64,000 nucleotides of DNA from Beijerinckiaceae bacterium (GCA_947452455.1 CANGBX010000008.1:85796-149795); one strand, 5' to 3'; counted from the stretch's first letter, positions 43,593-52,881 are shown. A program made the numbers and translations. Notes: generated from the sequence alone by a model not told the origin.

Positions 43593-45337
43593 TGAACAGC
43601 AAAGACCCAGAGTGTCGCGCCGCCATCCGGATTTTTAATATCCGGCGTCAACGTGTTCAGCGAACGCACTTGTGAGGAACCGTTACCAACGGCAATCGCC
43701 ACATATTGCTTGCCATTCACCGCAAAGGAGATCGGCGGGGCATTCAGCGCATTGTTCAGGCGTGTTTCCCAAAGCACTTTGCCATTGGTGTCATCATAAG
43801 CGCGGAAATAGCGATCCAGCGTGCCGGCAAAGACAACGCCGCCAGCTGTCGGCATCACGCCGCTCGACATGGCTGCGCGCTGGCGCTGCACCCAGGCTGA
43901 TTTCTGATTGGTCAGATTGACAGCCTCAAGGCGACCAAACTTGCCATCGCTATTGGGGATCGGCACACGCGCATAAACAGCACGACCACCACCCGTATAT
44001 TTCTCACCAGCCTCCAGCGGCGTCGGAGTCGTGTTCGAGCAATATTCGGTCATGGGCATGTAGAGCATTTGCGTCTTGGGGCTATAGCCCGTGGACGGCC
44101 AGCCACGTGCACCGGGATCTGCCGGGCAATTGAAGGTCGTCTTGCCGATGTGCGGCATGGCCGCTTCATTGATGGTCTTGGCGCCAGTCTTCGGGTCAAT
44201 CGACTTCACGACATTCTGGAAGACGGTTTCTTTCGCCCAAAGGAATTGCCCGTTGGTGCGATCCAACACTTCAACAATGGCCAGCTTGCCTGCAGTCACC
44301 ACCGTCTTGCGGGTTTTGCCGGCAATGGGCAGATCCACAAGAATGCGCTCATAGGCGTAATCAAGATCGAGCGTGTCATTTTCCAGATGCTGGAAATGCC
44401 ATTTCATCTTGCCGCTCTTGGGCTCGATGGCGAGCGTGGCGTCTGTGTAGAGCGCGCTATTTTCTGCGCCCTCTTTTTTCGGTGTTGTGCCGCGCATTTC
44501 GGCAATCCACGGATAGGGCTGGCCAACACCGTGATAGATCGTGTCGGTCTCGGGATCATAAGAGCCTGCAATCCAGGCCGAGCCGCCGAAACGTTCGGCC
44601 TGAGGCAGGCCATTCCATGTCTTCGCATTCGGGTCGCCATCTTGGGCCACCGTATGCACGCGCCATTTTTCAGCACCGGTCTTGGGGTCATGTCCGGTAA
44701 TGAAGCAACCACCCGGCTGCGCGGCATTGCAGCCACTCATGGACGCAACGAGCACGCCATTGGCCATGAAGGGGCCGCTTGAATAGCGATAGCCCTTCTT
44801 CCAATCGGCTGTCTCATGATCAAACACGAGCTTGCCCGTGCGCGCATCAAGCGCGACGACATGGGCATCGGATGTGGTGATGTAGAGATTGTCGCCAAAC
44901 AGCGCCATATTGCGCTTGGCGAGAGAATTACCGCCCTGCTGGATCAGCTGGGGCGCGAGATCACGGCGATATTCCCAGATGAGATCGCCGGTCGCTGCGT
45001 TGAGTGCCTGAATCTTGTCGCCCGAATTGGTGACAAAGAGAATGCCGTCATGCACCAGCGGCTCGCTCTCGGTGACACCGGAATTCAGCGACCACGTCCA
45101 AGCGACGCGCAGATTTTTGACATTGCCCTTGTTGATCTGGCCGAGCGGGCTATAGCCCCAGCTGGCATAATTGCCGCGCCACATCAGCCAATCATTGGCT
45201 GAGGGCTTGCGAAGCATGTCTTCGGTGATCGTGCTCCACTTCGGCGCGGATGATGGGGCTGGCGATTGCGCCTGCGCCTGAGCCAAAACGAATGTGCTGG
45301 CAGCTAGTCCCAGCATGAGCCGATGGAAATTGCCCAT
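43589..45337 (-). CDS. PQQ-dependent (alcohol-type) dehydrogenase, atypical
   Basis: Eight-bladed quinoprotein repeats (VVALDARTGKLVFDHE, VLDRTNGQFLWAKE, GVMPTAGGVVFAGTLDRYFRAYD); signal peptide from MGNFHRLML. Confidence 0.9.
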   Translation of the reverse strand: MGNFHRLMLGLAASTFVLAQAQAQSPAPSSAPKWSTITEDMLRKPSANDWLMWRGNYASWGYSPLGQINKGNVKNLRVAWTWSLNSGVTESEPLVHDGILFVTNSGDKIQALNAATGDLIWEYRRDLAPQLIQQGGNSLAKRNMALFGDNLYITTSDAHVVALDARTGKLVFDHETADWKKGYRYSSGPFMANGVLVASMSGCNAAQPGGCFITGHDPKTGAEKWRVHTVAQDGDPNAKTWNGLPQAERFGGSAWIAGSYDPETDTIYHGVGQPYPWIAEMRGTTPKKEGAENSALYTDATLAIEPKSGKMKWHFQHLENDTLDLDYAYERILVDLPIAGKTRKTVVTAGKLAIVEVLDRTNGQFLWAKETVFQNVVKSIDPKTGAKTINEAAMPHIGKTTFNCPADPGARGWPSTGYSPKTQMLYMPMTEYCSNTTPTPLEAGEKYTGGGRAVYARVPIPNSDGKFGRLEAVNLTNQKSAWVQRQRAAMSSGVMPTAGGVVFAGTLDRYFRAYDDTNGKVLWETRLNNALNAPPISFAVNGKQYVAIAVGNGSSQVRSLNTLTPDIKNPDGGATLWVFAVQ

Positions 45338-45457
45338 TTGATCCCCTCCCTTGATGGCTGATCTCTGACGGATCAGCTCGTGGGCTGAGATTGGCAAGAG
45401 CTGCGACAATAAGCAACCGATCTTGCGAGGCCCCTGTGGAACTGGCATCCTGCCCCC

Positions 45458-46708
45458 ATGACTGAAACCGCCCGCCGCAGCCTCGCCCGGCTCCTTTCAG
45501 AGAGCGGCGCGCAAGGGCTTGACCCGGCGGCCGTGACATTTTCGGGCGCGGATGACCTTTATTCCGGCCCCTTCCAATCAGGTCACGCCACTGGCGTGGC
45601 CTTGGCAGCAGCGATTCTGGCTGCGCGTCCCGAGCGCGCCCTCGCGCTTGATCTCGACCATGCCGCCCTGATGAGCGAGAGCTATCGCCATGTTCTCTTG
45701 GATGGACAAAGCGTGGCGGCCCCGCGCGACCCGCTGACGGGCTTTTATGAGACAGGCGATGGGCGCCAGATTTTCCTGCATGTGAATTTCCCGCACCACC
45801 GTGCGCGCGCTTTGGCTCTTTTGCGGGCTGAGCCCACTCGCGACTCTCTGCAGCAAGCCATTGGCGCATGGAAAATGCCGATGCTCGATGCCGCCTTGAT
45901 GGCCTGTGGCGCTATTTCTGCGCCCGTGCTCATGCCGCAAGAATGGCGCGATCTCGCACCCGCTTTGCCTTTGGTCAGCATTGAAAAGATCGGCGACAGC
46001 GCGCCCCAACCCTCAGACAGTTTGCGCGTGGTGGATTTCACCCGCGTGCTGGCTGGCCCGACCTGCGGTCGTTTGCTGGCAGAACTCGGCGCGGATGTGA
46101 CGCGCATCGACAATCCGCTCTATCCCGATCTTGTTTCCTATCGGCTGGATGCCAATCGCAACAAAAGCGAAGTGACGCTTGATCTGCGCCAGCCTGAGCA
46201 ACGCGCCGACCTTTTGGCGCTGGTCAACAAAGCGGATGTTTTCTTGCAAGCCTATCGTCGGGGTGTGGCGGAAGCCCTCGGGCTTTCTGCCGAAACTCTT
46301 TGCGTAAAGCGGCCCGGCCTCATTCACGCGTCTCTCTCGGCCTATGATGAAGGCACTGTCTTCGCGGGGCGGCGCGGCTTTGACAGTGCTGTGCAAGCAG
46401 CCAGCGGCATGGCGCTTGTGCATGGCGAGGGGACAGCAAAACTCCTGCCGACCTCGCCGCTGGATTATGCAGCAGGCTTTCTGCTGGCTTTTGGCGTCAA
46501 TGAAGCTTTGCATCGCCGCGCCAACGAGGGCGGCTCCTACCGTGTGCACACATCCTTGGCGCGTGTGGCGAGCTGGCTACACACTCTGCGTCATGAGCAC
46601 ACGCCACCGGAAAATGCCGAGCGCATGGCCACGATGATTGCCACCTATTCGCAAGAGAGCATCACGCCCTTAGGCGTGATCCGCCATATTGCCTCGCCAA
46701 AATTCTAA
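45458..46708 (+). CDS. CaiB/BaiF family III CoA-transferase
   Basis: LRVVDFTRVLAGPTCGRLLAELGADVTRIDNP, GFDSAVQAASGMA, PLDYAAGFLLAFG. Confidence 0.87.
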   Translation: MTETARRSLARLLSESGAQGLDPAAVTFSGADDLYSGPFQSGHATGVALAAAILAARPERALALDLDHAALMSESYRHVLLDGQSVAAPRDPLTGFYETGDGRQIFLHVNFPHHRARALALLRAEPTRDSLQQAIGAWKMPMLDAALMACGAISAPVLMPQEWRDLAPALPLVSIEKIGDSAPQPSDSLRVVDFTRVLAGPTCGRLLAELGADVTRIDNPLYPDLVSYRLDANRNKSEVTLDLRQPEQRADLLALVNKADVFLQAYRRGVAEALGLSAETLCVKRPGLIHASLSAYDEGTVFAGRRGFDSAVQAASGMALVHGEGTAKLLPTSPLDYAAGFLLAFGVNEALHRRANEGGSYRVHTSLARVASWLHTLRHEHTPPENAERMATMIATYSQESITPLGVIRHIASPKF

Positions 46709-46709
46709 A

Positions 46710-47336
46710 TCAGAGACGGCGGTCGCGTGCTTCCTGCATCCAGGGCATGGACTTGCGGATTTTATCTTCAAAAGCGACGATTTCGCTTTCGTGTTTCATC
46801 GTCAGACCGACTTCATCGAGGCCTTCAATCAGGCGGGTCTTGTCGGAAGCCGAAATCTCGAAGGAAAATGTTTCGCCATTGGGCGCGCGCACGGTTTGCG
46901 CGGGCAGATCAACTGAAAAAGACTGCGCACCGTCGATCTCTGAAACCAGAGCTTGCAGGCGATCCATGGCTGCGCCGGATAATTCAATCGGCAGCAGACC
47001 ATTGAGCAGACAATTTTCGCGGAAAATATCGGCAATCGAGCGCGCAATCACGCAGCGGATGCCCACGCCCGTCAGACACCAGACCGCACTTTCGCGCGAG
47101 GAGCCGCAGCCGAAATTTTCATTCGCCACAAGAATAGCAGGCTTTTGATATTGCGGCTTGTTGAGGACATGCTCATTGTCCGAGCCATCCGCATTCATGC
47201 GCTGGCGCTTGAACAGCAATTGTCCCCAATCAGGCGACAGACCTTTCGCTAATTGCAAAGGCGCAATCTGATCGGTGTTGATATCATCTTCGATCATCGG
47301 CATGGCCGGACCAGACAGGGTGATGAAGGGCCGCAT
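46710..47336 (-). CDS. LeuD-like hydro-lyase small subunit
   Basis: DDINTDQIAPLQ, FGCGSSRESAVW, FRENCLLNGLLPI. Confidence 0.9.
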   Translation of the reverse strand: MRPFITLSGPAMPMIEDDINTDQIAPLQLAKGLSPDWGQLLFKRQRMNADGSDNEHVLNKPQYQKPAILVANENFGCGSSRESAVWCLTGVGIRCVIARSIADIFRENCLLNGLLPIELSGAAMDRLQALVSEIDGAQSFSVDLPAQTVRAPNGETFSFEISASDKTRLIEGLDEVGLTMKHESEIVAFEDKIRKSMPWMQEARDRRL

Positions 47337-47345
47337 GATGATCCC

Positions 47346-48749
47346 TTAAAGTTTGCGCACGTCGGTGATGCGACCCGCCACAGCAGCAGCGGCTGCCAAA
47401 GCGGGACCGACAAGATGCGTGCGCACGCCCCTGCCCTGACGATTTTCGAAATTGCGATTGGTGGTCGAGAGCACGCGCTCACCAGCTTGCCCCATATCGC
47501 CATTGGTGCCTGCGCACATGGAGCAACCGCTCTCGCCCCACATGAAGCCCGCCTCTTTGAAGATGCGATCAAGGCCACGCGCTTCAGCATCGCGTTTGAC
47601 TTGGCTGGAACCAGGCACAGCCCAAGCTGTCACGCCGGGCGCCACTTTGCGACCCTTCACAATATGGGCGGCAATCTCAAGATCGGGCAGACGCGAATTG
47701 GTGCAAGAGCCGATGAACACACGACCAACAGGCAGACCTTCAATCGGCGCGCCGGGCTCAAGACCCATGTAAGAAATGGCGCGCTCAACAGGTGCGCGCT
47801 TATCCGATTCCAATGTCGCGGGATCAGGCACGCGCCCATCAATGCCGATCACTTGGCTCGGCTCCGTGCCCCAGGTGATTTGCGGCGCCAAATGGCTGCA
47901 ATCGACATCCAGCTCTTTGTCGAAGATTGCATCCGCATCTGTAAAAAGTGTGCGCCAATAGGTGAGCGCCTGATCCCATTGTGCGCCATCGGGCGCAAAG
48001 GGACGACCCTTGATCCAGTTGAAGACCGCCTCATCGGGCGCGACAAAGCCTGAGCGCGAACCCATTTCAATGGTGAGATTGCAAAGCGTGAGGCGACCTT
48101 CGACCGGCAAAGCGCGCGCAACAGGGCCTGCAAATTCGATTGCAAAACCGCGCCCACCCGCCACACCAAGTTTGGCGATGACGGCAAGTGCCACATCCTT
48201 GCCCGCCACATCCGCACCGAGTGAGCCCAGAAGATTGACGCGCAAACGTTTGGGACGAAACAGCGTCACCACTTGCGTGGCCAGAATATGCTCAAGCTCG
48301 GTCGTACCGCAGCCAAAGGCCAGAGCGCCAAGACCACCAACCGTGCAAGCATGTGAATCGGGCACCGCATGTGTCGCACCCGGCAAGACAAGACCGAGTT
48401 CGGGTGCAACCACATGGCTAATGCCTTGATCAGGATCACCTAAATCAAACACACGCACATTGTTCTTGCGCGAGCCTTCACGCATGGCGCGCACAAAGGC
48501 CGCACCTTCTGCATAAGTGTCATCCGTGCGCCCCGGCTGCACCGAGACGGAATGATCCTGCATCGAAAATGTGAGGTCAGGGCGGCGCACTTGACGACCC
48601 GCTTGCGCGAGTTTGCCAAAAGCATGCGGCGCATGCAGATCATGCAGCACATGGCGGTCAATATAGATGAGCTCACGCCCATCGGACCGTCGACCCACCA
48701 GATGCTGTTCCCAGATCTTGTCGAAAAGAGTGCGGCCCTGCTGGCTCAT
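47346..48749 (-). CDS. LeuC-like hydro-lyase large subunit (divergent paralogue)
   Basis: YIDRHVLHDLHAPHAF, PDSHACTVGGLGALAFGCGTTELEHILAT, FIGSCTNSR, GCSMCAGTNGD, NRNFENRQG. Confidence 0.9.
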   Translation of the reverse strand: MSQQGRTLFDKIWEQHLVGRRSDGRELIYIDRHVLHDLHAPHAFGKLAQAGRQVRRPDLTFSMQDHSVSVQPGRTDDTYAEGAAFVRAMREGSRKNNVRVFDLGDPDQGISHVVAPELGLVLPGATHAVPDSHACTVGGLGALAFGCGTTELEHILATQVVTLFRPKRLRVNLLGSLGADVAGKDVALAVIAKLGVAGGRGFAIEFAGPVARALPVEGRLTLCNLTIEMGSRSGFVAPDEAVFNWIKGRPFAPDGAQWDQALTYWRTLFTDADAIFDKELDVDCSHLAPQITWGTEPSQVIGIDGRVPDPATLESDKRAPVERAISYMGLEPGAPIEGLPVGRVFIGSCTNSRLPDLEIAAHIVKGRKVAPGVTAWAVPGSSQVKRDAEARGLDRIFKEAGFMWGESGCSMCAGTNGDMGQAGERVLSTTNRNFENRQGRGVRTHLVGPALAAAAAVAGRITDVRKL

Positions 48750-49828
48750 TATTTCGCGCCCATCGCTTCCATACTGTCTTTCAGCGCGGAAATGATTTCA
48801 GGCGAAGCACCAGAGAGCGCCTTGAACACTTTGGTTGCTTCCTTGTCGTCCACATATTCAAAAGGCAGACCATTGCGCTGAACGGATTCTGCGATGAATT
48901 CCTTATCATTCATCGTGTCAGCAATCGCCTTGCGCAAGATTTTCAAAGCAGGCTCCGGCGTGCCGGGAGGGGCGAGCCCCACATAGGCAAGATCACCAAA
49001 TTGCTGGACGGTCCAATTGAACGCATTCCACAATGGGCCTTCCGGCAGCTTGCCATGGATCTCCTTATAGAGATCCTGAAAGGCTGGCATGTCAGTTACA
49101 TCGGTGCGGCGCGCATAGTCCCCCTTGTCGCTTGAGGCGACGAGGTAAGAGAAGCCCATGCCCTCACCCGATTGGATGAAACCCTTCGAGCGCGTCCGGA
49201 AAGTTGCAAGGCTGGTGTTATGGAAATTCACTTCGCCACGTTGCAGCGCCAAGAACACATCAGCGCCTCCGCGATAGCCCGACACCACCTTATGCGGCAC
49301 ACCCAGTGCCTTCAGCGAGAGATGTGCGAGAATGCCCGACAGATCGGTCGTGCCATAAGCGCCAACGATAATGTTTTTTGCCTTCATAATATCAGCAGGC
49401 TTTTTCGAGCCTTCCAGCGCATCAATGCGCATATAATTCACGCGCACATCAGAAATGCCCCCCAGATAGGGAAACTGATCATAGCGCGCACGCAATCCCT
49501 GATTGCCAAGCGCCTGCGCCAGCGGATCCCACAAAGAGAAGATGATCTGCGTGCCGTCTTTCGGCGCCTTTTCGTAGATGTAATTGAAAGCGAGCACGCC
49601 ACCCGCGCCCGGCATATTCTGCACGACAATCGAGGGATCGCCCGGAATATGCTTTTTCAGATGCGGCACGAAGAGTCGCACCAAAGTGTCAGCCGAACCA
49701 CCGGCCGCCAGACCCACCATCACGGTGAGCGTTTTGCCGGCATAGACATCCTGCGCCTGCACGGGACGAGCAATAAAAGCTGAGAGTGCGGTGGCGGCCA
49801 GCGCCAGACCTTTCATCCAAGACTTCAT
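48749..49828 (-). CDS. Tripartite tricarboxylate transporter (Bug) substrate-binding protein
   Basis: YAGKTLTVMVGLAAGGSADTLVRLFVPHLKKHIPGDPSIVVQNMPGAGG. Confidence 0.9.
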   Translation of the reverse strand: MKSWMKGLALAATALSAFIARPVQAQDVYAGKTLTVMVGLAAGGSADTLVRLFVPHLKKHIPGDPSIVVQNMPGAGGVLAFNYIYEKAPKDGTQIIFSLWDPLAQALGNQGLRARYDQFPYLGGISDVRVNYMRIDALEGSKKPADIMKAKNIIVGAYGTTDLSGILAHLSLKALGVPHKVVSGYRGGADVFLALQRGEVNFHNTSLATFRTRSKGFIQSGEGMGFSYLVASSDKGDYARRTDVTDMPAFQDLYKEIHGKLPEGPLWNAFNWTVQQFGDLAYVGLAPPGTPEPALKILRKAIADTMNDKEFIAESVQRNGLPFEYVDDKEATKVFKALSGASPEIISALKDSMEAMGAK

Positions 49829-49885
49829 TTTTCCTCCTTTGGCCGCTGCATGGGGAGGGAGCGGCCTTGTTTCAACTTACGCAGA

Positions 49886-50776
49886 TCAATCTTCGCCGGA
49901 TGCGGGCGGGGTGAATTTGGCTTCCCGCGCCTGCCAATCGGCCAGACGCAGAATATCCAGATAATCACTCATGGGTGCGGCCCCGACGCTGGCCTTGGCC
50001 ACATCGCCCGTCTCTTTCAAAACCCGCAGAAAATTCTGCATCGAGGGAAGCGCTGCGAGCAGCATGCAGACCGAGCAGGACAAAAGACGAAAGCCGATGC
50101 GCTCCAATGTCTTCACATCAAGCGGCGGCACGCTGCCGGTCGGCGTCACATTATAGAGAAGCGGGATATCAATCGCGCGGGCGATCTCTTCTGCCTCTCC
50201 GATGGTTTTTGGCCCTTCGATGAAGATCACATCCGCACCCGCCTTTTGATAGGCCTGCGCACGTTTGATCGCGGAAGCCAAACCTTCCACAGCACGTGCA
50301 TCGGTCCGGGCGCAAATGACAAAGTCATCATCAAGCCGTGCATCGACAGCGGCTTTGACTTTACCTTCCATTTCTGCGGAAGAAATGACGCGCTTGCCTT
50401 CCAGCATGCCGCAGCGTTTGGGGCTCACTTGATCTTCGATCATGATGGCGGCCACACCAGCACGCTCGAATTCCATAATGGTGCGGCGCACATTGAGTGC
50501 ATTACCATAGCCGGTATCCGCATCAGCAAAAACCGGCAGACCACTGGCCTGCGCCATCGCGCCTGCATTGGCGGCATTTTCAGCCAAAGTCATAATGCCC
50601 ACATCGGGCATGCCGAGCTTCATGGCGGATGAGGCATTGCCCGAACTCATGAGCGCTTCAAATCCTTCATGCGCGATGAGCCGCGCAGAAAAGGCATCGC
50701 CCACGGAAGGGATCATGGTGATTTGCTTGCGCGCGATGAGTTCGCGAAAGCGTGTCGTCGGCCGTTTCAACGCCAT
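49886..50776 (-). CDS. Isocitrate lyase / PEP mutase superfamily lyase
   Basis: PVFADADTGYGNALNVRRTI, IEDQVSPKRCGMLEGKRVIS, ICARTDARAVEGL. Confidence 0.9.
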   Translation of the reverse strand: MALKRPTTRFRELIARKQITMIPSVGDAFSARLIAHEGFEALMSSGNASSAMKLGMPDVGIMTLAENAANAGAMAQASGLPVFADADTGYGNALNVRRTIMEFERAGVAAIMIEDQVSPKRCGMLEGKRVISSAEMEGKVKAAVDARLDDDFVICARTDARAVEGLASAIKRAQAYQKAGADVIFIEGPKTIGEAEEIARAIDIPLLYNVTPTGSVPPLDVKTLERIGFRLLSCSVCMLLAALPSMQNFLRVLKETGDVAKASVGAAPMSDYLDILRLADWQAREAKFTPPASGED

Positions 50777-50913
50777 TCTGTTTCCTCGACCCTTGAGCTC
50801 TTGAAGCGATTGGCGCCCCCGATTCCGGAGCACCTCTCCTTTTTATTGGGATGAAGGCGCCTTTGCAAAAGCCCCGCCTTGCTGGGGCTGGACCCGCCCC
50901 TTACAAACTTCCC

Positions 50914-51900
50914 ATGTTGAACCGCCTCATTCCCGATCCTTTCCTCGTCGCCCTGATTGGCGTGGTCGCCTTGGCCGCCTTTCTGCCAGCCTCCGGCAAC
51001 GCCGCCGTGGCGGTGGACATCATCGCCAATATTGCCATTGGCCTGCTGTTCTTTTTGCAGGGCGCGCGGCTGGCGCGCGAGACCGTGATCGGCGGCATCA
51101 CCCATTGGCGCCTGCATGTGCTGGTGCTTGGCTGCACCTTTGTGCTCTTCCCGTTGCTTGGCATTGCACTGCACGCGCTGGCACCCAATCTCCTGTCGGA
51201 GACTTTGTGGGTCGGCATGCTGTTTCTCTGCGCCCTGCCCTCGACGGTGCAATCATCCATTGCTTTTACGTCCATCGGCAAAGGCAATGTGCCTGCCGCC
51301 ATTTGTGCTGCGACCGCCTCCAATCTGCTCGGCATTTTCATCACGCCGCTGCTGGTAGGGCTCTTGCTCTCAGCCAAAGGCGAGATGGGTTTTGATCTCA
51401 CAGCTATTGGCAAAATCGTGCTGCAATTGCTGGTGCCTTTCATCGCCGGTCAAATCTTGCGTCCCAAAATTGGCGGCTTCGTGCTGAAGCACAAGAAAAT
51501 CCTGTCGATGACAGATCGCAGCTCCATTCTGCTGGTCGTCTATTCGGCCTTCAGCGCCGCTGTGGTGAACGGCATTTGGCAGCGGCTGGCTGTGAATGAT
51601 CTGGTCACATTGCTGCTGCTTGATAGTTTGCTGCTCGGCGTGGTGCTGCTGATCACCACGATGGCTGCGCGCGCCTTCGGCTTCGACAAGCCCGATGAAG
51701 TCACCATCGTCTTTTGCGGTTCGAAAAAGACGCTGGCCAGCGGCGTGCCTATGGCCAATGTGCTGTTTCCAGGCGCCGCAGCAGGCATCGTCATTCTCCC
51801 CTTGATGATCTTCCACCAAATCCAGCTCATGGTCTGCGCCTGGATGGCGCAACGCTATGGCCGCTTGATTGAGGAAAAAGAACCGATCACGGGGCCGTGA
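50914..51900 (+). CDS. Bile acid:sodium symporter family protein (YfeH-type)
   Basis: Ten hydrophobic segments; FLQGARLARETVIGGITHWRLH, LPSTVQSSIAFTSIGKGNVPAAICAATASNLLGIFITPLL. Confidence 0.92.
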   Translation: MLNRLIPDPFLVALIGVVALAAFLPASGNAAVAVDIIANIAIGLLFFLQGARLARETVIGGITHWRLHVLVLGCTFVLFPLLGIALHALAPNLLSETLWVGMLFLCALPSTVQSSIAFTSIGKGNVPAAICAATASNLLGIFITPLLVGLLLSAKGEMGFDLTAIGKIVLQLLVPFIAGQILRPKIGGFVLKHKKILSMTDRSSILLVVYSAFSAAVVNGIWQRLAVNDLVTLLLLDSLLLGVVLLITTMAARAFGFDKPDEVTIVFCGSKKTLASGVPMANVLFPGAAAGIVILPLMIFHQIQLMVCAWMAQRYGRLIEEKEPITGP

Positions 51901-52047
51901 TGGGCCCCTCTCCTAGACTTGAGCGCGGCATTCTGGCATCGGAGGCTTGTTCAAAAATCACAATCACCTGATGGGAAACTGAGGGTTTCGCATTTGTAAT
52001 CGGTGCGGTTATTCTGCCAAGCAGAGCCTGTACAGGAAGAAACGAAA

Positions 52048-52743
52048 ATGAACGCTGAAGTCAGCACATTCATGATCCAGCTTTTGCAGATCATCTGGAT
52101 CAATATTCTGCTCTCCGGAGACAATGCCGTCGTGATCGCGCTGGCATGCCGCGGGCTGCCACCCAAGAGCCGCACCATCGGCATTGTTGCGGGCGCGGGC
52201 GTGGCCATTGTGTTGCGCATTATCTTCACTCTGCTTGTTGTCTCGCTGCTGGCTATTCCGTGGCTGCGTTTGGGCGGCTCGCTTTTGTTGCTCTGGATCG
52301 CGGTTAAACTACTGACCGATGAAACTGATGAGACCAATGTCGCGGAAGCAGGCAACATCTGGCAGGCGGTGCGCATTGTGGCGATTGCCGACATGGTCAT
52401 GTCGCTCGACAATGTTCTCGCCATTGCAGCGGTCGCCAAAGATTCCAATCTGCTTGTGATCATTGGCTTGGGCATTTCGATCCCGCTGATCGTCTTTGGT
52501 GCACAGCTCGTCATTACAATGATCGAGAAATTCCCGTGGCTCGTTTGGGTCGGCGGCGCCTTGCTCGGCTTTGTGGCGGGCGAACTCATCGCTTCCGAGC
52601 CAGCCATCCAGCCCTATATCGGCGGCATTTCCGAACATACGTTGGAACTGGCTCTGGGTGGCATCGGCGCGGTCTTTGTCGTCGTGCTGGGCTATCTGCT
52701 CAAGAAGCGCGGCGGCGGTGATGAGGCCGAAAATCCGGCCTGA
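52048..52743 (+). CDS. TerC family membrane protein (YjbE type)
   Basis: INILLSGDNAVVIALACRGLP and ADMVMSLDNVLAIAAVA motifs. Confidence 0.92.
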   Translation: MNAEVSTFMIQLLQIIWINILLSGDNAVVIALACRGLPPKSRTIGIVAGAGVAIVLRIIFTLLVVSLLAIPWLRLGGSLLLLWIAVKLLTDETDETNVAEAGNIWQAVRIVAIADMVMSLDNVLAIAAVAKDSNLLVIIGLGISIPLIVFGAQLVITMIEKFPWLVWVGGALLGFVAGELIASEPAIQPYIGGISEHTLELALGGIGAVFVVVLGYLLKKRGGGDEAENPA

Positions 52744-52769
52744 TCACCTCGCACAGAGCCAAAAATCCA

Positions 52770-52799
52770 AAGGCGCGGGCCAAAACCCGCGCCTTTTTG
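52770..52799 (+). terminator. Rho-independent terminator
   Basis: AGGCGCGGG-CCAAAA-CCCGCGCCTTTTTG. Confidence 0.85.
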
Positions 52800-52801
52800 C
52801 T

Positions 52802-52834
52802 GACCAAAGGGGATTTGCGCTTGCGCCTTTGGTC
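52802..52834. promoter_or_regulatory. Inverted repeat upstream of the Ni/Co uptake operon
   Basis: GACCAAAGG-N15-CCTTTGGTC with internal GCGC-TT-GCGC palindrome, about 50 bp upstream of the first ORF. Confidence 0.5.
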
Positions 52835-52881
52835 GATCTTTATGTAAAACTCTCCAAAATTTCATAACAAAGGGAGAGGTC

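Noticed and set aside
51950-52047. Possible yybP-ykoY (Mn) riboswitch upstream of the TerC-family gene
   Set aside because: The expected conserved core segments are not evident; only a short generic leader.
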